Of a stretch of DNA of 64,000 bases, positions 26,314-35,500 are shown in pieces (positions within the stretch are counted from its first letter, which is position 1; every line of letters starts with the position of its first letter). The DNA is from Nonomuraea sp. NEAU-A123 (GTDB taxonomy: Bacteria; Actinomycetota; Actinomycetes; Streptosporangiales; Streptosporangiaceae), in assembly GCF_018603905.1 (NCBI RefSeq), contig NZ_JAHFZZ010000011.1:62001-126000 (forward strand), written 5' to 3'. A program made the position numbers and the translations under genes. The notes below the pieces were generated by a model that ran no database searches, was not told the origin of the DNA, and saw only the letters and a program-made list of their open reading frames with translations.

Positions 26314-28703
26314 CCATGACCCTCGACCAGCCGAGCCACCGCCGCTCTGTTTGGCGCGGTGCTGTTTGGCGCGGCGCCCCGGAAGACCCGCGCTGGTCCC
26401 GGCCCGCGCTCTGGATCGTGCTGGCAGTCGCCTTCGTCCTTTATACGTGGGCGCTGAGCGGCAACGCCAACGAGTACTACTCCGCGGCCATCCTGTCGGG
26501 CACCAAGAGCTGGAAGGCGTTCTTCTTCGGCGCGCTCGACTCCGGCTCGTTCATCACGGTTGACAAGCCGCCGCTGGCCCTGTGGGTGATGGGGCTCTCG
26601 GCGCGGATCTTCGGATTCAACACGTGGAGCATGCTGATCCCGCAGGCGCTGGCCGGCGTGGCCTCCGTCGGGCTGGTCTACTCGTCGGTACGGCGTGCCT
26701 TCCCCATTCTGCGGCCCGCGTCTGCCCACTCGGAGGTAGGGCAGGATTTTCGGCTCGCATCTGCCTACTCGGAGGTACGGCAGGCGCACGTGGCCGCCCT
26801 GATCGCGGCCGTCGTCATGACGCTCACGCCGATCACCGTGGCGATCAACCGGGACAACAACCCTGACACCATCCTGGTGTTCCTGCTCGTGCTGGCCGCC
26901 TGGTTCTGCCTGGAGTCGCTGCGGACCGGACGGCTGCGCTCGCTGCTGGTGTGCGCGCTGTTCGTCGGGCTGGCGTTCAACGTCAAGATGCTCCAGGCGT
27001 ACGTGGTCGTGCCCGCCTTCGTCCTGGCGTACCTGCTGTGCGCCCGGGTCTCCTGGGGCAAGCGCGTGGGCCACCTGCTGGCCGCCGGAGCCGTGATGGC
27101 GGTGTCGAGCGCCTGGTGGATGGTGATCGTGGACCTCCTGCCCGCCGACTCGCGACCCTATATCGGTGGTTCGACCGACAACTCCGTCTGGGACCTGGTC
27201 ATCGGGTACAACGGTCTCGGGCGCATCTTCGGTCAGGGTGGCGGCGGCCCGGGTGGCGGCGGTGCGGGCGGGTTCGGCGGCGGGGGTGGGGCCTCGTTCG
27301 GCGGTGCCGCCGGGGCTGACCGGCTGTTCAACGAGACGATGGCGGGCCAGATCTCCTGGCTGCTGCCGTTCTGCGGGCTGGCCCTGGTGTTCGCGCTGAC
27401 CGCGCGGTGGCGACGCGCCAAGCTCACTGCGCCGCAGGGGGCTGACACGGACACGAGTGCCGTCGCAGTCGCCGTTTCTGAGCCTGGGGCCGCTACGGGT
27501 GCGAGCACCGCGGCCAAGCCTGAGGCGACCACGCCTTGGGTCGGCCTGGTCACGCCCGAGGGTGGCACCGCGGTTGGCGCCGGTTCCAAGGTCGGCACTG
27601 CGCCCGAGGTCGCTGCCCCGCCCATAGCCGTTGGCGCTTCGGGGGTCGTCGGCACTTCGGGGACCGCCGGTCAGCCCGGGGCAAGCCTCGCCGCGTGGCT
27701 GGTCTGGGGTGGCTGGCTCGTCGTGCACTTCATGGTGTTCAGCTTCGCCAGCGGCACCTTCCACCCCTACTACACGACCGCCATGGCGCCCGCCGTCGCC
27801 GCCGTCACTGCTTTCGGCGGGCTGGCCATGTGGGACGCCTACCGGCGGCCCGGGTTGTGGGCCTGGGCGCTGCCGCTGGGGGTCGCCGTCACGGGCGCGT
27901 GGTCGTTCGTGGTGCTCCGCCGTACTCCCGACTTCGTGCCGTGGCTGGCCTGGGCGGTGCTCGCCGCGACCGTGGTCGCGGTGGCGGGGCTGGTACTGGC
28001 CAAGTTCAGCAAGGAGATCGCGGTGAAGGCGGCCGCGGTCGCGCTCGTGGCGACGGCGATCGCCGGGCTCGCCGGACCGGCCGCGTTCGCGGTGTCGCCC
28101 TTGGGTTCGCAGGTCAACGGCAGCAACCCGACCGCGGGACCGTCCAGCGGCGGGATGGGCTTCGGCGGCCCTGGCGGCGGCGGCTTCCGCGGCCAGATGC
28201 CGCAAGGTGAGATGCCGCAGGGCCAGGTCCCGCAGGGCCAGATGCCTCAGGGCCAGGACGGGCAGGACCAGAGCCCGCAGGGTCAAGTCCCGCAGGGCCA
28301 GGATGGGCAGGCCGGTGACGACCAGGGGACGGAGCGGCGGTTCGGGCGGATGGGCGGCGGCGGTCCCGGTGGTGGCGTCAGCAGCTCCATGGTCTCCTAC
28401 CTGGTGGCCAACCAGGGCAAGGCCGAGTGGCTCGTCGCCGTGAGCAGCGCCATGCAGGCGTCCTCGACCATCCTGTCCACCGGCAAGCCGGTCCTCGCGA
28501 TGGGCGGCTTCACCGGCAGCGACCCCGCCATGACCGTCACCAAGCTCAAGGAACTCGTCTCCTCCGGCAAGCTCCGCTACGTAATGGCGGGCGGCGACGA
28601 CCGCGGCGGCCCCGGCAGAGGCAACACCGAGGTAACCACCTGGGTCCAGGCCAATTGCAAGGCCGTGACCGGCCAGGACGGGCTGTACGACTGCTCCTCA
28701 TGA
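26310..28703 (+). CDS. GT-C (PMT/ArnT-like) glycosyltransferase family 39 membrane protein
   Basis: A 797-residue polytopic protein. The first outer loop contains FITVDKPPLALWVMG with the acidic residue of the GT-C active site, and the next loop has INRDNNPDTILVFLL. It has about 12 hydrophobic segments. It probably transfers a sugar from the lipid carrier made by the upstream GT2-GtrA protein to a cell-surface acceptor. Oddities are a Gly-only loop (about 300-330), a Pro/Ala/Thr-rich insert between two helices, PQGQ repeats before the C-terminal domain, and a small duplication near residue 140. The long open frame upstream of 26310 is antisense or shadow sequence. Confidence 0.9.
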   Translation: MTMTLDQPSHRRSVWRGAVWRGAPEDPRWSRPALWIVLAVAFVLYTWALSGNANEYYSAAILSGTKSWKAFFFGALDSGSFITVDKPPLALWVMGLSARIFGFNTWSMLIPQALAGVASVGLVYSSVRRAFPILRPASAHSEVGQDFRLASAYSEVRQAHVAALIAAVVMTLTPITVAINRDNNPDTILVFLLVLAAWFCLESLRTGRLRSLLVCALFVGLAFNVKMLQAYVVVPAFVLAYLLCARVSWGKRVGHLLAAGAVMAVSSAWWMVIVDLLPADSRPYIGGSTDNSVWDLVIGYNGLGRIFGQGGGGPGGGGAGGFGGGGGASFGGAAGADRLFNETMAGQISWLLPFCGLALVFALTARWRRAKLTAPQGADTDTSAVAVAVSEPGAATGASTAAKPEATTPWVGLVTPEGGTAVGAGSKVGTAPEVAAPPIAVGASGVVGTSGTAGQPGASLAAWLVWGGWLVVHFMVFSFASGTFHPYYTTAMAPAVAAVTAFGGLAMWDAYRRPGLWAWALPLGVAVTGAWSFVVLRRTPDFVPWLAWAVLAATVVAVAGLVLAKFSKEIAVKAAAVALVATAIAGLAGPAAFAVSPLGSQVNGSNPTAGPSSGGMGFGGPGGGGFRGQMPQGEMPQGQVPQGQMPQGQDGQDQSPQGQVPQGQDGQAGDDQGTERRFGRMGGGGPGGGVSSSMVSYLVANQGKAEWLVAVSSAMQASSTILSTGKPVLAMGGFTGSDPAMTVTKLKELVSSGKLRYVMAGGDDRGGPGRGNTEVTTWVQANCKAVTGQDGLYDCSS
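26718..26783. repeat. Two 27-base direct repeats inside the GT-C gene
   Basis: Copies at 26718-26744 and 26757-26783 match at 24 of 27 bases with a 39-base period. They translate to ASAHSEVGQ and ASAYSEVRQ, in frame. The pair sits in a loop between two membrane segments. Confidence 0.85.
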
Positions 28704-28709
28704 TCCAGT

Positions 28710-28746
28710 CTGGGGGCCGCGATCTTTGTAGCTACGCGGCCCCCAG
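28710..28746 (+). terminator. Strong hairpin terminator after the glycosyltransferase operon
   Basis: CTGGGGGCCGCG and CGCGGCCCCCAG form a perfect 12-bp stem around a 13-base loop, starting 7 bases after the stop codon. No U tract follows, which is common for actinomycete terminators. Confidence 0.8.
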
Positions 28747-28836
28747 AACGGGCCTTCAAGGGGGCAGAGAGGGCTGCCAGGACCGAAGCTCAGGCGTACT
28801 CGGGCGAGCGATCCGCGGGCTTCACCGTGCAGGCCT

Positions 28837-29149
28837 CGGCAAAGGGTTCCCGCCCACCTCGAACAGCAATATGGCGTCGCTCGCCAAACGATCCTGCAAG
28901 CGCTCGGCCTGCTACGAGCTCGCGACCTCGTCTACACGGTGAAGAACCGCGGGAGTACGGGCCGGAGCGGACTTCAGCACGTATATCGTCGTGGACTCCA
29001 AGACACGCATCACCAACCGCAGGGCCAGCGAATCAGAGCGTGGGGAACTCGACCTTGCCGACGACGGCTGGGTAACCGTGGTCGAACGGGGAGGCGACGT
29101 GGAGGTCCTACCAGCGGACAAGGTTGAGATCCGTGGCGCCGCGAACTGA
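28837..29149 (+). pseudogene. Eroded GntR family regulator plus stranded C-terminal ORF
   Basis: In the frame through 28861 the translation reads EQQYGVARQTILQALGLLRA and then DLVYTVKNRG. This matches a GntR winged helix (the yGVaRqT and GLVYtvknrG elements). The upstream part of the domain is recognisable only in other frames, and no start codon fits. A second frame from 28943 to TGA 29149 (including YIVVDSKTRI and GELDLADDGWVTVVERGG) has good codon bias but no ATG; GTG 28991 would give 52 residues. I read this as a decayed regulator next to a small gene that has lost its start. Confidence 0.5.
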
Positions 29150-29186
29150 GTCAGAGGGACCAAGCGTCCGGTGGAGAGTATGCGCA

Positions 29187-29204
29187 GCATGAGGATCCTC
29201 ATGC
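29187..29204. promoter_or_regulatory. Perfect 18-bp palindrome GCATGAGGATCCTCATGC
   Basis: This is a fully symmetrical 18-base site about 380 bases upstream of the RHS gene. It could be a dimeric regulator site or a remnant of mobile DNA. No partner gene identifies it. Confidence 0.4.
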
Positions 29205-29583
29205 GCCTGTATGTGTAGCCCGTCGCATCAGAGCAATCCTCGGCTGGCACCCGAATGCGGGTCCTGGATAGCGACTCACCAGTCCGAACTTGCAATCGGC
29301 CTGTCCTGAACGCCCCTCTGTCCAGCGACTGCACGAACTATCACTCCTTAGCCCCTGCATGCGCATATGTCGGTATGTGTTCCCAATCATGCGGTAAGTC
29401 ACATTCCGTGACTCTTGATCGCTAAAATCGATCTTGTGTCCGTTTTGTCTGGAGCTTACGCTCGGTCCGTTTGGCAATCTTGCTCCGAACCGCACGGTCG
29501 GGGGCCTTCGGGTTCGTGCCGGGTGAGCTGGGGCTTCGTCCGGTGCCGTGAGGTGCCCCGCGTGGTTCGGAGTGTGACGGCGT

Positions 29584-32500
29584 ATGCGCCGGTTGCTGTC
29601 ATGGCCTTGTGCTGTGCTGGTTCTTGCCGCCCTGCTGCCCGGCTTGTTGTCGCTTGCCGCCTTCCCCGTGGCCGCGCAGGCGCTGGTGATCAATGAGACG
29701 GCGGATGCGCAAGCGAAGCTGGTCACACCGAAGCAGTTGATGGGTTCAGGCACCCATGTGCCGAAGTCCGTACGTACCTCTGCCGACCAGCCTCCTAGGG
29801 GAGGCGCTTCCGCCGAGCGGCGGGAGCGCGTGCGGGGTGCGCTGCCATTGGAGGTGCGTCCTGCGGTGCGGCAGGACACGGCGAAATCGGACCTTCCGGT
29901 CGGAGTGCAGCGTGCGGAGCTGGCGGATCAGCAGACGTCGGGTGACACTTGGCCGCTAATCGATGACACCTATCCAGAGACCGGGGCACTGGTGAGCGCG
30001 ACGCCGCTGCTGGTGCTGGAGTACACGAAGATCGGTGTGGGGTCGGTCAACGACAAGGGTTTGAGCGTCTCGTTCAAGATCTGTGAAGTACCTGAGGAGA
30101 CCGACCCGATTCCGCCGTTCCCGCCCGCCCCGGTGCCGACGTGTGTGGAGTCCGGTGAGCTGGGGTGGGTGTATTCCTGGCGGGTTCCGGCGGGCGAGCT
30201 GGAATGGGGCAAGGAGTACAAATGGTCGGCCCATGTGCGCGATCTGGACAGCGGCAGAACGGCCGACAGCGCCGAGATGCTGGTGACGACCGGGGCGCGG
30301 CAGCCGCTGACCAGTCCGCATCTGGGGGAACGGGCCGGTGACGGTCAGGAGTTCGCGCCGATCGTGGGCAACTACACCTCCAGCTTCGTGGACGCGAAGG
30401 TGGCGGTGGCCGGGCCACCGTTGTCGGTGGCGCGCACCTATAACAGCCTGGATGCGCGTACCGATGGAATCTTCGGGGCGGGCTGGTCGACGCAGTGGGA
30501 CATGAAGGTCCTCGCGGAGCGGTCGGGTACGACGGTGACAAGCCTGCTGGTCACCTATCCGAACGGTCGCCGGGTCCGGTTCGCCAACCGGGGAAATGGC
30601 ACCTATCAGCCGCCACCCGGGATGCATGATGCGCTGGCCGATGTATCGGGTGGCGGCTGGCGGTTGATGGATACCTCGTCGAACACCTACACCTTCGATG
30701 CGGCGGGTCGGCTGACGAAGATCGCCGATCGGCGGGGGCGCAGCCAGACGCTGACGTACGCAAGCGATGGCACCTTCAGCCAGATCACCGGTGCTGGCGG
30801 TCGGGCGCTGCATTTCACCTGGAACGGGCCGCGGGTGGCGACGGTGTCCACCGATCCGGTCGACGGCCAGGCATCGACGTGGTCCTACACCTACGTCGGT
30901 GGCAATCTGTCCACGGTGTGCGCGCCGGTGGCCGCGCCGAACTGCACCAGCTACAGCTATGCGGATGGGTCGCGGTATCGCGGCATCGTGCTGGATTCGG
31001 AGCCGGTGGGGTATTGGCGGCTGGGCGATGCCCAATATGAGCCGCCGGAGAATTTGGGCAGCAGCGGCGGGACCGGGGTTTACACCGATGTGACGGTGGG
31101 GCAGCCGGGTGCGCTGGAGGGCAGCACGGACACGGCCGTCGGGTTCACCAAGTCCACGATGGCGCTGCCGTTCTACACACTGTCGCGGGCGCGGGACCAG
31201 GTGTCAGTCGAGGGTTGGTTCAAGACCTCGCAGAACGGCATCATCTTCTCCGCTGGCCAGTTCGGTTCTCCGTATGGCGCCACCGAGCCGGTGCTGTATG
31301 TGGGCGTGGATGGCAAGCTGCGCGGCCAGCTGGGTGAGATCACGAACAGCTCCGGCGATTACGTGTACACGCCGATCACCTCGGCCGCGCCGGTCAACAA
31401 CAACCAGTGGCATCACGTGGTGCTGAGCGTGTCCGGCCAGCAGCAGAAGCTGTACCTGGACGGGCAGGCCGTCGGCCAGGTGAGCGGCGAGATGTATGAG
31501 GAACTTCGCTCGGAGGCTTACGTCGGCAGTGGGGATCGTGCCGTTTCCTGGTCCGACATCCCCGGCGGGCAGACGGCCTCGGGCGCCTTCGCGTTCAAGG
31601 GGTCGATCGACGAGTTCGCCGTCTATGACAAGCCGCTGACCGACGCGGAGATCTCTGCGCATTGGGCGGCCCGAACCAAGGTGGCCAACAAGCTGACGCA
31701 GACTACGCTGCCGTCGGGCCGGATTTGGGCGAAGAACACCTACGACCAGGGCACCGACCGGCTCAAGACGCACATTGACCGGCAAGGCGGCACCTGGCAG
31801 CTCGGCGAGTCCGAGATCGACTGGCTGGAGCGGGAAACCAAGATCACGGTGACCGATCCGCGCAACGGCACTCTGGACTACGTCTATGATCCCGGACGCG
31901 GGGACCGGCTGGTGTACGAGCAAGATCAACGCAGTGTCAAGACGAGCTACGAATACGACACCGGCGGCTTCGTGGCGAAGGTGACCGACGGCAACGGCAA
32001 CGTCTTCCAGCGATGGAACGACAAGCGCGGCAACCCGATCCAAGGCAACTCCTGCCGTACAACGACGACCGACTGCCAGAACGCCTATGCCAGCTATCAC
32101 GTCAATGAAGACGACGAGTTCGACCCACGCAATGACCAGATGCTCGTCTACCGTGATGCCCGCTCGGACGACGCTGACAGCGACACCTATGCCACTAAGT
32201 GGGAGTACAACCAGTATGGCGAGCAGCTGAAGGAAAAGACTCCGGCTACATCGGACTTCCCCAATGGCAGTTCGACTAGTGTCGCCTATACCGATGGCAG
32301 TGAGGCGGCGATCGGCGGCGGCACCACCCCCGCGGGACTGATCGCATCGCAAACGGATGCGCGGGGGAACGCCTGGACCTACCGCTACACCGCAGCGGGT
32401 GACCTGGCCGAGCAGACCAACGCAGCGGGCCTGCTGACCAAGCTGACCTACGACGGGCTCGGCCGCGTGCGCGAGAAGTCCGAGGTTTCGCAGGCGAACC

Positions 32501-35500
32501 CGGACGGGGTGAAGACCACCTTCACCTACGACGGGCTGGGCCGTCCGTTGACGCAGACGGAGCCTGGAGTGAAGAACGAGGTCTCCGGGGTCACGCACAC
32601 CAAGCGCACCACGTACGCCTACAACCCGGACGGCAACAAGCTGAGCGAGACGATCGCCGACCTGACCGGCGGCGACGCCGAACGGTCGACCGTCTACACC
32701 TATGACGGCCTCGGCCGGGTGGAGACGATTACCGACCCGGGTGGCGGCGTGGTCCGGCAGACCTGGAACACCATTGGCAAGCTGGGCACGGTGACCGACG
32801 CGCGGGGTGCTGTGGTCGACTATGGCTACAGCGAGCGTGGAGAGCTGTTATCGCGCACGCTGAAGGGCTGGATCGGCAGCCCGGTCAGCCCGGAGCCGGC
32901 CAAGGATGTGGTGCTGGAGTCGTTCACCTACGACGCCAGCGGGCGTCTGGAGTCCCAGGTCGACTCGATGCTCCGCAAGACCACGTTCACGTACTTCAAG
33001 GACAACCTCCTCGACCAGAAGATCGCCACCGGGGCCAAGCTGAACGATCCGACCAACGCCCCGCAGGATGTGGTGCTGGAGGATCACACCTACGACGCGG
33101 CGGGCAACGAGCTGACACTGGTCACCGGCGGCGACAAGGCCATCACCACCGACTACGTCTACGACGCCGCCAGTAGGCTGACCTCGCAGACCTTCGACCC
33201 CGCCGGTCTGGCCCGTAAGACGGCCTTCGTCTACGACGCCAACGGCAACGTGCTCAAGACGACTCGTACCGGCACCGGATCCAGTCGCGCTGAGATCACC
33301 GAGTACGCCTACAACAAGGTCAACCAGGTCACCAAGACCACGGTGGAGAACGGTGATCAGGACCTGGTCTCCACCACCACCTATGACGATCGTGGCGTGG
33401 CCGTTGCCAGTACTGACCCGCGCGGCAACGCCTCCGGCGCGAACGCGGCCGACTTCACCGCCACTATGCGCTACGACGCGCTTGGCCGGCTGATCGAGGC
33501 GAGCGGCCCGCAGGTGAAGGTGGACAAGGCTGGCACGTCCAGTGACGCCCACCCTACCGACCACTATGGCTACGACACGCTCGGCGCCAAGACCCACGCC
33601 ACGGACGCTGAAGGCCGGACGGTTACCTCGGTCTTCGACAAGGCTGGCCGGCTGACCAGCCAGAGCGCCCCCAGTTACACCCCGCCCGGCGGCACCGCCG
33701 TCACCCCCACCACCGCCTATGGCTACGACACGGCCGGTCAGCTGACCTCCACCACCGACCCGCGCGGCAATACGACCACGTTCGAGTACGACAAGCTCGG
33801 CCGCCAGGTCCGCATCACCGACCCCGCCCCAGACGGGCAGACCCCCGGCCGGTCGATCATCGAATACGACATGGCCGGGGAGAAGCTGGCCAACGTCGAC
33901 CCCACCGGCGCCCGCAGCGCCGCCACCTACGATGGCCTAGGCCGTCAGATCACCCAAACCCAGATCGAACGCAAGCCCACCGCGGCCGTCTACACCACCA
34001 ACCTGACCTACAACCAGGCTGGCTACCTCACCAAGACGGTCGCCCCCGGCAACAAGACCATCGACTACTCGCCGAACGCGGCCGGTGAGGTCGAGACGCA
34101 GATCGTCGCGCAGGGCACGGCCACGGCGACCACCACCACGATGAAGTACGACCTGGCCGGCCGCCTGATCAAGACCGCCGACCAGCGTGGTAACTCCACC
34201 ACCGCCGAGTACGACCTGGCCGGCCGCAAGATCGCCACCAAGGACCTGGAAGGTACGACCATCCGGCGCACCACCAGCGTCGGCTACGACCCGGCCGGTA
34301 ACCAGACCAGCGTTACTTCCGGCGAGGACCACGCCACCCGGCAGACCTTCGACGCGCTCAACCGCGTCACCTCACTGATCGAACCCATCTCCGCCACCGA
34401 CTCGATCACCACCAGCTTCGGCTACGACGCCACTGGCGCCCGCACCCGCCTCACCGACGGCCGCGGCTACGCCACCTGGACCACCTACAACAGCCTCGCC
34501 CTCGCCGAAACGGTCACCGAACCGGCCACCACCGCCCACCCGAACGCCGCCGACCGCACCTGGAGCACCGGCTACGACGCGGCCGGCAACCCCAATGTGG
34601 TCATCCAGCCCGGCGGGGTGCGCATCGACCGCACCTTCGACCACCTCGGACGGCTCACCAAGGAGAGCGGCGCGGGCGGCGGTGCCGCCACCGCGGAGCG
34701 CACCTTCGGCTACGACCTGGCTGACCGCCCCACCACCATCGGCGACCTGACCGTTGACTACAACGACCGCACCCTGCCCCTGTCGATCAAGCGCGGCACC
34801 ACCCAGCTGACCGGTTATGCCTACGACGGCCTGGGCAACCCCACCCAGCGCGTGGACGCCGCCGGCACCGCCACCTTCACCTGGGACGCCAACAACCGGC
34901 CCGCAACCGCCACCGACCCGGTCACCGGCCGCAAACTCACCTACGGCTACGACGCGGCCGACAACCTGTCCTCGCTGACCGCCACCACCGGGACCACCAC
35001 GGTCGACACCCAGATCTTCACCTATGACTACGCACACCGGCTGGACTCCCAGACGCTGCGCAAGGGCACCAGCACAGGCACCCAACTCGCCAAGATCAGT
35101 TACGGCTGGGACAAGGACGACAACCTCACCACGAAGACCACCGCAGGATTGGCCGGAGCGGGCACCAACACCTACGGCTACGACCACGCTGGCAGGCTGA
35201 CGTCATGGACCGCCCCGGGCGGCGCCACCACCGCCTACGAGTGGGACAAGTCCGGAAACCGCACCAAGGCCGGCACCAAGACCTACGCCTACGACGAACG
35301 CAACCGCCTGACCAGCGGCGACGGCACCGACTACACGTACACCCCGCGCGGCACCCTGGCCACGGAAACCAAAGCCGGCACCACCACCAACTACACCTTC
35401 GACGTCTTCGACCGCCTCATCGCCGACGGCGACTCGCTGTACAGCTACGACGCCCTCGACCGCGTCACCTCCCGCATCAAAGGCGCGGCCAAGCAGAATT

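Larger units (their letters stand above)
28747..29583. other. Gene-poor region with eroded remnants
   Basis: This stretch of about 840 bases separates the glycosyltransferase operon from the RHS gene. It contains a frameshifted GntR remnant and a stranded short open frame (28837-29149, listed separately), a perfect 18-base palindrome (29187-29204), and about 380 bases with lower GC and no convincing gene. The RHS promoter should lie near the 3' end. Confidence 0.6.

Noticed and set aside
29199..29879. Minus-strand frame overlapping the RHS start
   Set aside because: It has no domain and no ribosome binding site, and half of it is antisense to the signal-peptide region of the RHS gene.
31204..35187. 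Several long minus-strand frames inside the RHS gene
   Set aside because: They are antisense to YD repeats and rich in Val/Gly/Leu without any family pattern.
32400..35400. CRISPR-like periodic repeats
   Set aside because: The periodicity comes from codons for YDxxGR repeats; units vary in length and lie in frame within the RHS protein.
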